From Limnohabitans sp. 103DPR2 (lineage in GTDB: Bacteria; Pseudomonadota; Gammaproteobacteria; Burkholderiales; Burkholderiaceae_C), in assembly GCF_001412575.1 (NCBI RefSeq), contig NZ_CP011834.1:682001-746000 (forward strand): DNA of 64,000 nt. The letters are read 5' to 3'. The translations under genes were made by a program, and so were the position numbers. Under the pieces are notes generated by a model that worked only from the letters and a program-made list of their open reading frames with translations, did no database searches and was not told where the DNA came from. The stretch's first letter is position 1. The number at the start of each line of letters is the position of its first letter. This document shows, piece after piece, positions 54,257-63,163 of this stretch.

Positions 54257-56623
54257 TCAGTTGCGGAACAAATCTAAGATTTTCTTGCGCTCGTCTGCTT
54301 CAGGCAGCGCACCGCCTTTGTCATTGCCAAGGCCCAAGCTGGTGACGCCACCGCCCTTGGCATATTCTTCAAAATACCATTCGCCATTGATGTGTAAAAC
54401 GCCTTCAGGCGCGACGGCGTCAGACACAGGCAGTGTTTTGAGGGCCGTTTCCATGAAGCTGATCCACACAGGCAAGCTCAGGCCGCCCCCGGTTTCGCGA
54501 TCACCCAACTTGCGGGGCGTGTCGTAACCAATCCAGACCACAGCTGCCAAGTTGCGGTGGTAGCCTGCAAACCAAGCGTCCATGGAATCGTTGGTGGTAC
54601 CGGTTTTGCCGTAGATGTCATCTCGTTTCAAAGCCACACGGGCTTTGGCCGCAGTACCCGAGCGCGTCACCTCTTGCAGCAAGCTGGTCATGACAAAGGC
54701 ATTGCGCGGTGAGATGGCGCGATGGCTTTCGTCCACGGGCACCGGCGGACTGTCGACCAAAATTTTGCCTTTGTGGTCGGTGACGCGAGTGATCATGTGA
54801 GGTTGCACGCGCATGCCGCCGTTGGCAAATACCGAGTAACCCGTGGCCATTTGCATGGGGGTGACAGAGCCCGCACCCAAAGCCATGGTGAGGTAGGCGG
54901 GGTGTTTCTCTTCATCAAAGCCAAACTTGGTGACCCACTCTTGTGCGTTGCGTGTGCCCACGGCTTGCAAGATGCGAATGGAGATCATGTTCTTGGACTT
55001 CGCCAGACCTTTGCGAATGGTCATCGGACCTTCAAAAGTGCCGTCGTAGTTTTTAGGTTCCCAAGGTTGGCCACCTGTGACGCCTGCATCGAAGAACAAG
55101 GGCGCATCGTTCACCACTGTTGCGGGCGTGAAGCCTTTTTCCAGAGCCGCTGAGTAAATGAAAGGCTTGAAGCTAGAGCCCGGCTGACGCCAAGCTTGAA
55201 TCACGTGGTTGAACTTGTTTTTGGCAAAGTCAAAACCGCCGACCAAGGCCCGCACAGAGCCGTCTTGTGGACTGATGGCCACGAAGGCGCCTTCCACTTC
55301 TGGCAATTGCGTGATTTCCCATGTGCCTTTGGGCGTTTGCACCACACGGATCACAGCGCCGCGCTTGATCTTGATGTTGGGGCCGGCTTTGTCTGATAAG
55401 CCAGATTGCGCTGGTTTCAATCCTTCGCCAGTGATTTCAATTTGCTCTGCGTTTTGACGCACGGCCACAATCTTTTTGGGTGTGGCTTCTAGCACTACGG
55501 CTGACATCACGTCGCCATTGTCGGGATGGTCTTCCAACACATCGTCGATGGCCTCTTCCATTTCTTTGGGCGTGCTGGGCAAGTCGATGAACTTCTCGGG
55601 GCCGCGGTACACCTGACGGCGCTCAAAGTCCATGATGCCTTGGCGCAGGGCATGGTAGGCCGCGTTTTGTTCGGTGGATTGGAGCGTGGTGTAAACGTTC
55701 AAACCACGTGTGTAGGTTTCTTGACCATACTGCGCAAACATCAGCTGGCGCACGGTCTCGGCCACGTACTCCGCATGGATGCGGTTCTTGTCGTTGCTGG
55801 CGCGAATTTTCAAGGGCTCGGCTTTGGCCTCTTGCGCTTGCTTGGCTGTGATGAAGCCGTTTTCTTCCATGCGCTCAATGATGTAGAGCTGGCGTGAACG
55901 TGCGCGCTTGGGATTGCTGATGGGGTTGTAGGCCGAAGGCGCTTTGGGCAAGCCGGCCAACATGGCTGCTTCTGCAATGCTGATGTCCTTCAAGGGTTTG
56001 CCAAAGTAAGTTTCGGCGGCTGATGCAAAGCCATAGGCCCGGTTGCCCAAGAAGATTTGATTCATGTAAATCTCAAGAATCTGATCTTTGGTCAGCAAGT
56101 GCTCCAACTTGAAGGTGAGCAAAATTTCATAAATTTTGCGGGTGTAGGTTTTTTCAGTCGACAGATACACATTGCGCGCCACCTGCATGGTGATGGTGGA
56201 CGCGCCTTGGCTTTTGCGTTTGCCCAAGTTGGCAATGCCAGCGCGAATCAAACCCAAATAGTCCAAGCCGCCGTGTTGGTAAAAGCGCGCATCTTCAATG
56301 GACAACACCGCGTCTTTCATGACCTGTGGAATTTCTTTGATCGGCGTCAAGTTGCGGCGCTCTTCGCCAAACTCACCCATCAAGGCGCCATCGGCGGTGT
56401 AAATGCGCAAGGGCAATTTGGGGCGGTATTCGGCCAAATCAGACGTGTCGGGCAGTTGGGGGTAGGCCATCACCATGGCCACGCCAATCACCATCAACAA
56501 GGACAACAAGCCCGCTGCCACCAAGCCTGCGGCCCAAAGGCAAACACGCAAGGCCCAATGCAGGCGAGGTGACTCGATCAAATCGAGTTGTTGAGGGGAT
56601 GCGTCGTTATTTTTTTTGGACAT
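54257..56623 (-). CDS. mrcA: Penicillin-binding protein 1A (bifunctional)
   Basis: PBP1A polymerises and cross-links peptidoglycan. The start MSKKNNDASPQQLDLIE at 56623 gives 788 residues: a short cytoplasmic tail, one membrane helix (about 25-50), a GT51 transglycosylase domain (SIEDARFYQHGGLDYLG, QGASTITMQVARN, EIYMNQIFLGNRAYGF) and, after an OB-like region, the transpeptidase with SSFKPFIYSAAL (SxxK), SKN and KTGTTNDSMDAWFAGY (KTG). It is divergent from the pil-like cluster, the usual position of ponA/mrcA in betaproteobacteria. Confidence 0.95.
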   Translation of the reverse strand: MSKKNNDASPQQLDLIESPRLHWALRVCLWAAGLVAAGLLSLLMVIGVAMVMAYPQLPDTSDLAEYRPKLPLRIYTADGALMGEFGEERRNLTPIKEIPQVMKDAVLSIEDARFYQHGGLDYLGLIRAGIANLGKRKSQGASTITMQVARNVYLSTEKTYTRKIYEILLTFKLEHLLTKDQILEIYMNQIFLGNRAYGFASAAETYFGKPLKDISIAEAAMLAGLPKAPSAYNPISNPKRARSRQLYIIERMEENGFITAKQAQEAKAEPLKIRASNDKNRIHAEYVAETVRQLMFAQYGQETYTRGLNVYTTLQSTEQNAAYHALRQGIMDFERRQVYRGPEKFIDLPSTPKEMEEAIDDVLEDHPDNGDVMSAVVLEATPKKIVAVRQNAEQIEITGEGLKPAQSGLSDKAGPNIKIKRGAVIRVVQTPKGTWEITQLPEVEGAFVAISPQDGSVRALVGGFDFAKNKFNHVIQAWRQPGSSFKPFIYSAALEKGFTPATVVNDAPLFFDAGVTGGQPWEPKNYDGTFEGPMTIRKGLAKSKNMISIRILQAVGTRNAQEWVTKFGFDEEKHPAYLTMALGAGSVTPMQMATGYSVFANGGMRVQPHMITRVTDHKGKILVDSPPVPVDESHRAISPRNAFVMTSLLQEVTRSGTAAKARVALKRDDIYGKTGTTNDSMDAWFAGYHRNLAAVVWIGYDTPRKLGDRETGGGLSLPVWISFMETALKTLPVSDAVAPEGVLHINGEWYFEEYAKGGGVTSLGLGNDKGGALPEADERKKILDLFRN

Positions 56624-56784
56624 GTTGAGGGCGGAAAAAACCGCTGACCGCATTATAAAAACTGCTGGGCAGATGGCGGAATTTGAATGTTGCGCAAAGC
56701 AACTGGATTGGCAGGAATTGTAGTCTTTTCGGGGGTGGGTAGAGGGTTCAATGAGGGATCACCAACCGCCTCAGAAAGTCCAAT

Positions 56785-57420
56785 TTGTTTGCCTTGCCTT
56801 TGTTTCAGCGGCGCCATGCGCCGAGATGGGGTGTATTCGAGCATGCTGCCTCTGCGCAGTCCCCAGATGATGCGCGATTTTTCACTGCAGTGGTCGTCCA
56901 TGGCCAGCAGGTGTTAACCCAGACAGGAGTGGACCTGCCAAGCTTGATGTCGGCGCTCTTGATGGCCCGTGAGCGGGCTTGGCCGGCTTTACCTCGTGTG
57001 CCCTTCTTCAAGACCCATGTTAGGCCAACAGCTTGGGTCATTCCAGATACGCAGTGCAAAACGTTCGAGTGGGCCTGCTTGCCCAGTTGGGGACCTCATG
57101 ACATCGAAGCCGAATGTCGTTTAGAGGCAAGTGTGCGCATGCAATTGGCGACCCATCAAGTGGCCCTTGATTACCAGGTTCATCAGCCAGTCACCGGAAG
57201 TTTGCAGGCCACTGTTTGGGCTTATGAGGCATTCAAGCTCCATGAACGCATGGCGCACATGAAAGAACTGGGGTTCGATTTGCAGGTGTTTACGGCACAA
57301 AGCCAAGCGCTGGGTTTGGCCAGCTTCTTTCGACATTCGTTCAAGTCGCAGCAGGCTTTGCAGCAGCGCATCACTGAACAGCTTGTTTCTTTTATGCGGC
57401 AAGGTGAAGTCCCATGTTGA
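56785..57420 (+). CDS. Short PilM-like protein (pil/hof assembly cluster)
   Basis: The position (divergent from mrcA, first of an M-N-O-Q series) and the beginning (RRHAPRWGVFEHA..., like the GIDIS strand of PilM) suggest a PilM/HofM-type protein. It is only 211 residues against about 350 in PilM, and no ATP-binding motif of the actin-like fold is recognised. The open frame has no ATG near its start; it begins at a TTG at 56785, and other TTG codons follow closely, so the start is uncertain. The stop overlaps the next gene. By itself the sequence would be called hypothetical. Confidence 0.55.
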   Translation: MFALPLFQRRHAPRWGVFEHAASAQSPDDARFFTAVVVHGQQVLTQTGVDLPSLMSALLMARERAWPALPRVPFFKTHVRPTAWVIPDTQCKTFEWACLPSWGPHDIEAECRLEASVRMQLATHQVALDYQVHQPVTGSLQATVWAYEAFKLHERMAHMKELGFDLQVFTAQSQALGLASFFRHSFKSQQALQQRITEQLVSFMRQGEVPC

Positions 57421-58016
57421 ACTGGCTACAAAACGCTGCACACCGCAGCAAGCGCACACGCCGCAACATCCAATTGTCCATGGGCACGGGGCTGCTGTTG
57501 GGTTTAGGAATCATTGGGCAGCAAGAGCTGTTCGCTTTGGATGAATTGGCCACCACAGCGCACGTGCAAGGCAGCGCAATCTTGCCCTTGCCTGGGGCGA
57601 TGCCTGCAAATCCATCTGCCGACGCAAAAGCATTGACCGATGCGAAGAAAACGGTGGCTGACTTGAAAGCACGTCAAGTAAGTTTGGCAAGCCGACAGGC
57701 GCAGCGTGAAGACATCTCAGAAGTTCAGGCGGCCTGGCGAATGAAGCGAGAGGGTCGCAATGGAGAAGTACCCACGGCCTTTGCTTTGCGAACACATCAA
57801 TTTCAAAACGGCCTGTTCACATGGGAAGGTGTGGCCGAACAATCTCATGATGTCTCGGTATTGTTGCAAGCCTTGCACCGTTTTCCAGGTTGGTTGCAAG
57901 CGCCTGTGTTGGTGCAAGTGCAGTCCGACTTGAATGTGCTCGGTTCGCTGGTGCCAAAAGGCTTGGTGTTTCTGATTCAGGCCAAGCTCTATGGCAAACA
58001 GGGAGCGGGTTCATGA
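57414..58016 (+). CDS. PilN-like inner-membrane protein
   Basis: The 200-residue product has a basic start (MLNWLQNAAHRSKRTRRN), one membrane helix (about 20-36) and a coiled-coil region (ALTDAKKTVADLKARQVSLASRQAQ) before a small periplasmic domain (NGLFTWEGVAEQSHDVSVLLQALHRFPG). This is the PilN/HofN layout. It overlaps the preceding gene and the following PilO-like gene. Sequence similarity alone is weak, so the call relies on context and topology. Confidence 0.65.
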   Translation: MLNWLQNAAHRSKRTRRNIQLSMGTGLLLGLGIIGQQELFALDELATTAHVQGSAILPLPGAMPANPSADAKALTDAKKTVADLKARQVSLASRQAQREDISEVQAAWRMKREGRNGEVPTAFALRTHQFQNGLFTWEGVAEQSHDVSVLLQALHRFPGWLQAPVLVQVQSDLNVLGSLVPKGLVFLIQAKLYGKQGAGS

Positions 58017-59011
58017 GCCGTGCCAAGGTCTTCCAAAGTATCACGGACCCCTTGGCCCATTGGGTATTCTTGAGATGGCCCAAGTGGGTGTTGAATTGGC
58101 AAAACCAAAGCTTCTTGGCCTCGCCCATGCAACAAGCTTGGATGGTGTTGCTGATGTGTCTGTCTTTGTGCGGCTTGGTGCCAGTGATTTGGCGCGGCTT
58201 GGTCGCAGCGCTTGCTTTGTCTGTTCCCAGTGCGCAGTGGATGGAACGCCAGCAGCAGGTCCAAGAAGCCTTACGGCAATCAGCTTTGCAACAAACGCAA
58301 GCAATGAACGAGCAGGCAGTCTTAGCGCAGCAGGACTTATTGATACGCCAGCACCAAGCTCAAGTCGATGACCTGTTGGTGGCATGGCCCAATTCGGCCA
58401 TTCGCTTGACCTTGCTCCATCGATTGCAACGCATGGCACAGCAGCGTGGTTTGCTGGTGCAGCAGCTCAAGCTGATGCCAGAACCCGACGTGCACGGCTT
58501 GGAGGCCAGTACCTTGAAGTTCAGTGTTCAAGGCGCCGAAGACGCTGTGCATGCCTATTGGCAAGACCTGGACCAATGGTTTCAAAACGGGCTGTGGACA
58601 TCGTGGGTCAGTCGCATGCAAGCCGATGGACGGTTTGTTTTAGAAGGGCAGCTGTCTTTGTATTGGGATGCACAAGACGCCGATACCGATACAGGCGTTG
58701 CGTTGCAGTTTGAAGTGGCTGCACTGGCAAATTCACAGACCACATCGGCCTTGCCATCTGTGCACGTTTTGCCCAAGGAAAGTCAATCACAGATGCGGGT
58801 GGTGGGTGTTGCGCAATCCAGTCATTCAAGTGGCCCTGGCGAAGCTTGGACCTGGGTTCGCTCTGGCGCGCAAACGCATTTGGTGCGCCCCGGTCAACAG
58901 CTTGGCACCGAGCAAAGCCAAGCCAAATGGACCGATGCGCAGGGGCTTTGGCTGAGTTCAGGGATGGGGCAGCCCGATGTTCGGCTCGATTGGGAGGGGG
59001 CGAAGCCATGA
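58013..59011 (+). CDS. PilO-like protein with C-terminal PilP-like domain
   Basis: The start MSRAKVFQSITDPLAHW at 58013 (ATGA overlap) gives 332 residues. The N-terminal part has one membrane helix (about 42-66), a coiled coil (QQVQEALRQSALQQTQAMNEQA) and a PilO-type ferredoxin-like domain (about 125-215). The last 80 residues (MRVVGVAQSSHSS; GAQTHLVRPGQQLGTEQ; LWLSSGMG) look like the HR/PilP beta domain (VGxx..G, V..GQ.LG). No separate pilP gene lies between this and the secretin gene, so an O-P fusion is the simplest reading. Confidence 0.65.
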   Translation: MSRAKVFQSITDPLAHWVFLRWPKWVLNWQNQSFLASPMQQAWMVLLMCLSLCGLVPVIWRGLVAALALSVPSAQWMERQQQVQEALRQSALQQTQAMNEQAVLAQQDLLIRQHQAQVDDLLVAWPNSAIRLTLLHRLQRMAQQRGLLVQQLKLMPEPDVHGLEASTLKFSVQGAEDAVHAYWQDLDQWFQNGLWTSWVSRMQADGRFVLEGQLSLYWDAQDADTDTGVALQFEVAALANSQTTSALPSVHVLPKESQSQMRVVGVAQSSHSSGPGEAWTWVRSGAQTHLVRPGQQLGTEQSQAKWTDAQGLWLSSGMGQPDVRLDWEGAKP

Positions 59012-60363
59012 AGCGAGGGCCGTGGTTTCAGGCAGGGGTGGTCGGTCTTTGCACCTTGATGTGGAGTCCTTTGTTGCAAGCTGCCGATGACAAGCTGAAG
59101 TGGACATTTCAAAACATGGAGGTCAAAGCTTTGTTGCATGCCTTGGCCGAAATGGGGCAACACAATTTGATTGTGGCCGATGGCGTTACCGGTCCTGTCA
59201 GTCTGCATTTGAAAGACATGACATGGCGAGAAGCACTCGACGTGGTGGTGCAATCCAAAGGGCTGGAGGCGATCAGCAAAGATGGCGTTTTGTGGATCAG
59301 TTCACGCAACGATGCATCCGAGCGATTGCAAGCCTGGGCCATCACTTTGAAATACGCCAAAGCCCTCGATGTGGCGCAGCGCTTGCAGTCTGCCGGCGTG
59401 AGTGCGGGCGCGTCAGGGCAGCGTTGGTTAAGTGCGCGAGGCACGGTGATGGCCGAACCCCGAACCAATCAGTTGTTTTTCTTGGACACGCCAGCGGCTT
59501 TGAAACAGCTGCAAAACGTCATTCAATGGCTGGACATTCCAGTGCGACAGGTCATGATCGAAGCGCAAATCGTGGAGGCTGAAGCGCAATTTGGCAAATC
59601 CTTGGGTGTTCGTTTGGGCGGTGCATTTGCCAGCAGCTTTGCGGCCCCCTTTGCAGCAACTGCTAAGCCAGTTAACTTGGCCATCGGTGGACAAGGCATG
59701 GCCGCCTCGGGGGGCATTCAGCCCAGTTATTGGCTCAATTTGCCGGCAGGCTCGGCGGGGCAAACCCTGTTTCCGCCTGCCAGTTTTGCGGTGTCCTTGT
59801 TCAATGCAGCGGCCAATCAGTTTCTCAACCTCGAAATCTCTGCGCTTGAAGCCGACGGCAAAGGCAAAGTGATTGCCAGTCCGCGGGTGGTCACTGCGGA
59901 CCAAACCAAGGCCTTGATCGAGCAGGGCACCGAGCTGCCGTACCAAGTCAACAATGGCAATGGGGCGGCCTCCATCGCGTTTCGCAAAGCCAACCTCAAA
60001 CTCGAGGTGACACCGCAAATCACCCCGGAAGGGGCGGTGGTGTTAGAGCTCGACATCGCTAAGGACAGCGTCGGTCAGGTCACCACGGCGGGCTATTCCA
60101 TCAACACCAAACACGTCAAAACACAGGTTTTGGTGGACAACGGGGGCACGGTGGTCATTGGCGGCATTTTGGAAACGGCAGACAAGCAAGATGAGGCGCG
60201 GGTCCCTGGCTTGGCCAGCCTGCCGGTTTTTGGCAGGCTGTTCCAAAGTGAGCAGGTCACCCAGCGAAAAACCGAGCTTCTGATCTTTGTCACCCCCAGA
60301 GTGCTGGCTGAATCGCCACCCAGGGCGGCCTCGAATACACTTAGGGACTCATTCCAACCTTGA
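59008..60363 (+). CDS. pilQ: Secretin, short PilQ/HofQ type
   Basis: This is an outer-membrane secretin channel for a type IV pilus or DNA uptake machine. The start MKRGPWFQAGVVGLCTLM at 59008 gives 451 residues with a signal peptide (ends LLQAADD). It has an STN/N0 domain (WTFQNMEVKALLHALAEMGQHN, about 31-95), an N1 domain (about 100-180) and the secretin core with the signature VPGLASLPVFGRLFQSE and end LLIFVTPRVL. N-terminal AMIN domains, present in ordinary PilQ (about 700 residues), are absent, so it resembles HofQ/ComE. It precedes aroK-aroB, as pilQ usually does. Confidence 0.85.
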   Translation: MKRGPWFQAGVVGLCTLMWSPLLQAADDKLKWTFQNMEVKALLHALAEMGQHNLIVADGVTGPVSLHLKDMTWREALDVVVQSKGLEAISKDGVLWISSRNDASERLQAWAITLKYAKALDVAQRLQSAGVSAGASGQRWLSARGTVMAEPRTNQLFFLDTPAALKQLQNVIQWLDIPVRQVMIEAQIVEAEAQFGKSLGVRLGGAFASSFAAPFAATAKPVNLAIGGQGMAASGGIQPSYWLNLPAGSAGQTLFPPASFAVSLFNAAANQFLNLEISALEADGKGKVIASPRVVTADQTKALIEQGTELPYQVNNGNGAASIAFRKANLKLEVTPQITPEGAVVLELDIAKDSVGQVTTAGYSINTKHVKTQVLVDNGGTVVIGGILETADKQDEARVPGLASLPVFGRLFQSEQVTQRKTELLIFVTPRVLAESPPRAASNTLRDSFQP

Positions 60364-60373
60364 ATTTCTTCTT

Positions 60374-60910
60374 TTGCTCATTATTTTTGTTGGCCTCCCG
60401 GGATCTGGCAAAACGACCATCGGCAGACAGATGGGGCGTCGTCTCGGCTTGCCTTTTTTGGATTCCGACAGCGTCATTGAGCAGCGCTTGGGTTGTTCGA
60501 TTCGTGAGTTTTTTGACCGCGAAGGCGAAGAGCGATTCCGCGACATCGAGCAAAACGTCATCGACGATCTCAGCAAATACCACCACGGTGTTTTGTCTAC
60601 CGGCGGCGGGTCGGTCTTGCGCGAAGCCAATCGTCAACATTTGCGGGCGCGTGGCAAAGTGGTTTATCTGCGTTCAAGCCCTGAAGAAGTGTTTCGCCGT
60701 TTGAAGCACGACATGCAAAGACCTTTGCTGCAAGTGAACGACCCCCTCGAGAAATTGCGCGCCCTGTTTCAAGTGCGCGATCCACTCTACAAAGAGACGG
60801 CGCACCATGTGTTTGACACCGGGCGGCCCAGTATCAACCGATTGTTGAACGCCATCATTGCGGAGTTGGACCTTCAAGGTTTTGACACGCACACCCCACA
60901 CCAAACTTGA
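60374..60910 (+). CDS. aroK: Shikimate kinase
   Basis: AroK phosphorylates shikimate with ATP in the aromatic amino acid pathway. The start is a TTG at 60374, because no ATG lies between the secretin stop and the P-loop; this gives 178 residues, the usual size. Motifs: Walker [14 protein letters not shown], shikimate-binding [24 protein letters not shown] and RPLLQ (lid). It is followed by aroB after 8 bp. Confidence 0.95.
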   Translation: MLIIFVGLPGSGKTTIGRQMGRRLGLPFLDSDSVIEQRLGCSIREFFDREGEERFRDIEQNVIDDLSKYHHGVLSTGGGSVLREANRQHLRARGKVVYLRSSPEEVFRRLKHDMQRPLLQVNDPLEKLRALFQVRDPLYKETAHHVFDTGRPSINRLLNAIIAELDLQGFDTHTPHQT

Positions 60911-60918
60911 AGCCGCTT

Positions 60919-62031
60919 ATGAACAGCACGACGCAACAGCCAGAAGTGGTTCGAATTGATTTGGCCGACCGAAGCTATGACATCGTCATTGGTCAAAACT
61001 TGTTGGCCCAAGCTGCCACCTATGCCCACTTGCCCAAAGCGGCTGCGGCATTGATTGTGAGCAACACCACGGTGGCGCCCTTGTACGAGGCTGCGCTCAA
61101 GCAAGCCCTTTCTGCCCATTACAAAGTCATTCACAGCGTGCATTTGCCCGATGGCGAAGCGCACAAAGATTGGATGACCTTGAATTTGATTTTTGACAGC
61201 TTGCTGGGGCAGGCCTGCGATCGCAAGACCGTGTTGTTTGCATTGGGCGGCGGTGTGGTGGGCGACATGACGGGTTTTGCCGCAGCCAGTTTCATGCGCG
61301 GCGTGCCCTTCGTGCAAGTACCAACCACCTTGTTGGCACAAGTTGATTCTTCTGTGGGAGGCAAAACAGCCATCAACCACCCCATGGGCAAAAACATGAT
61401 TGGCGCGTTTTACCAACCGCAACGTGTGGTCTGTGATTTGGCAGTGTTGCAAACTTTGCCTGCACGTGAGTTGAGCGCAGGTTTGGCTGAAATCATCAAG
61501 TACGGCCCCATTGCCGACATGGCGTTCTTTGATTGGATTGAAGCCAACATCCAGGCGCTCAAAGCCTGCGAGCCGCAAGCCATGGCGCATGCAGTGAAGC
61601 GCAGCTGTGAAATCAAAGCCCACGTGGTGGGGCAAGACGAGCGCGAAGCCGGCTTGCGCGCCATTTTGAATTTTGGTCACACCTTTGGCCATGCCATTGA
61701 AGCGGGCCTGGGTTATGGCGAATGGTTGCATGGCGAAGCAGTAGGTTGCGGCATGGTCATGGCCGCCCATTTGTCGAAGGCCTTGGGCCTCATCGATGCG
61801 GCGTTTGTGACGCGCTTAACGCAGCTCATTTCGCAAGCTGGCTTGCCCATCCGTGGCCCTGTGCTCGATGCCCAGGACAATGCGGGCAAGTATTTGGCCT
61901 TGATGCTGCATGACAAAAAATCGGTGGCTGGCGATATTCAATTTGTATTGATTGAAGGCCCAGGCAAAGCGCGCGTCAGCGCTGCGCCCGAAGCCATGGT
62001 GCGTGCTGTCATCGATCGCTGCTGTGCTTGA
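60919..62031 (+). CDS. aroB: 3-dehydroquinate synthase
   Basis: AroB converts DAHP to 3-dehydroquinate using NAD and a divalent metal. The start [13 protein letters not shown] at 60919 is preferred over the upstream TTG; 370 residues. Motifs: [42 protein letters not shown] and the metal histidines in [12 protein letters not shown] and WLHGEAVG. Its 3' end overlaps the dgt start. Confidence 0.97.
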   Translation: MNSTTQQPEVVRIDLADRSYDIVIGQNLLAQAATYAHLPKAAAALIVSNTTVAPLYEAALKQALSAHYKVIHSVHLPDGEAHKDWMTLNLIFDSLLGQACDRKTVLFALGGGVVGDMTGFAAASFMRGVPFVQVPTTLLAQVDSSVGGKTAINHPMGKNMIGAFYQPQRVVCDLAVLQTLPARELSAGLAEIIKYGPIADMAFFDWIEANIQALKACEPQAMAHAVKRSCEIKAHVVGQDEREAGLRAILNFGHTFGHAIEAGLGYGEWLHGEAVGCGMVMAAHLSKALGLIDAAFVTRLTQLISQAGLPIRGPVLDAQDNAGKYLALMLHDKKSVAGDIQFVLIEGPGKARVSAAPEAMVRAVIDRCCA

Positions 62032-63163
62032 AGCCTACGCTTGCCATCCTGAACAAACCCGCGGGCGACGCCACGCCGAAGTGCCTGCGCCAACGCGCAA
62101 TGACTTTCAGCGCGACCGCGATCGCATCGTGCACTCCACCGCGTTTCGGCGTTTGGTCTACAAAACCCAAGTCTTTTTAAACCACGAAGGCGATCTGTTT
62201 CGCACGCGCTTAACGCATTCCTTGGAAGTGGCGCAATTGGGACGCTCCATTGCGCGGGCCTTGGGTTTGAACGAGGATTTGGTAGAGGCTGTTGCGCTGG
62301 CGCATGATTTAGGTCACACCCCGTTTGGCCATGCAGGACAAGACACACTGAACGAATGCATGCAAACTTATGGCGGCTTTGAACACAACTTGCAAAGTTT
62401 GCGGGTGGTGGACCATTTGGAAGAGCGCTATCCTGAATTTGATGGCTTGAACCTCAGTTTTGAAACGCGCGAAGGCATTTTGAAACACTGCGCCAAACGC
62501 AATGCCTTGTTGATCGAAGCGCAGGAGCCGGGTGGCGTGGCCCATCGCTTCTTGAATGGCACGCAGCCCAGTTTGGAAGCACAACTGTGCAACCTGGCCG
62601 ATGCCATTGCCTACAACGCGCACGACATCGACGATGGCGTGCGCTCGGGTTTGCTCACGCTGTCGCAAATGGACGAGGTGCCTTTGTTTGCGCATTACAA
62701 AACCGTCACCTTGCAACAACATCCAGGCTTGGCGGACGCCAGCAAAGCCAGACGCTTGCTTTATGAAACCATCCGACGAATGTTGAGCGATCAGGTCTAC
62801 GATGTGATCGACACCACGCGCCAACATTTGACGCAACACCAGCCGCAAAGTGCCGACGAAGCGCGCCTCTCTGGCCCTTTGGTGGCTTTCAGTGAGCCGA
62901 TGGCGCAGCAAGTGAAGGTGATGAAATCTTTTCTGTTCAAACACCTCTACCGACATCCGCAAGTGATGGAGACCACGGCAAATGCCCAAGTGGTGGTGCG
63001 CGAACTGTTTGATGCGTACCTCAGCAGTCCTCAAGAAATGTCGTCTGATTTTTCAGCGCGTGAAGAAACGCCTCGCGCAGTGGCCGATTACATCGCAGGC
63101 ATGACCGATCGTTATGCCGCTAAAGAGCACGAGCGCCTTACCGGGCGTCGTCTGTTGGCATGA
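62024..63163 (+). CDS. dgt: Deoxyguanosinetriphosphate triphosphohydrolase-like protein
   Basis: This is an HD-domain dNTP triphosphohydrolase. The start is placed at GTG 62024, 8 bp before the aroB stop, giving [25 protein letters not shown]..., which matches the usual N-terminus; 379 residues. The HD motif ligands are in [13 protein letters not shown] and [15 protein letters not shown], and the late Asp in [17 protein letters not shown] longer reading from TTG 61952 lies inside aroB and is unlikely. The stop overlaps the following MFS gene (ATGA). Confidence 0.93.
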   Translation: MLEAYACHPEQTRGRRHAEVPAPTRNDFQRDRDRIVHSTAFRRLVYKTQVFLNHEGDLFRTRLTHSLEVAQLGRSIARALGLNEDLVEAVALAHDLGHTPFGHAGQDTLNECMQTYGGFEHNLQSLRVVDHLEERYPEFDGLNLSFETREGILKHCAKRNALLIEAQEPGGVAHRFLNGTQPSLEAQLCNLADAIAYNAHDIDDGVRSGLLTLSQMDEVPLFAHYKTVTLQQHPGLADASKARRLLYETIRRMLSDQVYDVIDTTRQHLTQHQPQSADEARLSGPLVAFSEPMAQQVKVMKSFLFKHLYRHPQVMETTANAQVVVRELFDAYLSSPQEMSSDFSAREETPRAVADYIAGMTDRYAAKEHERLTGRRLLA

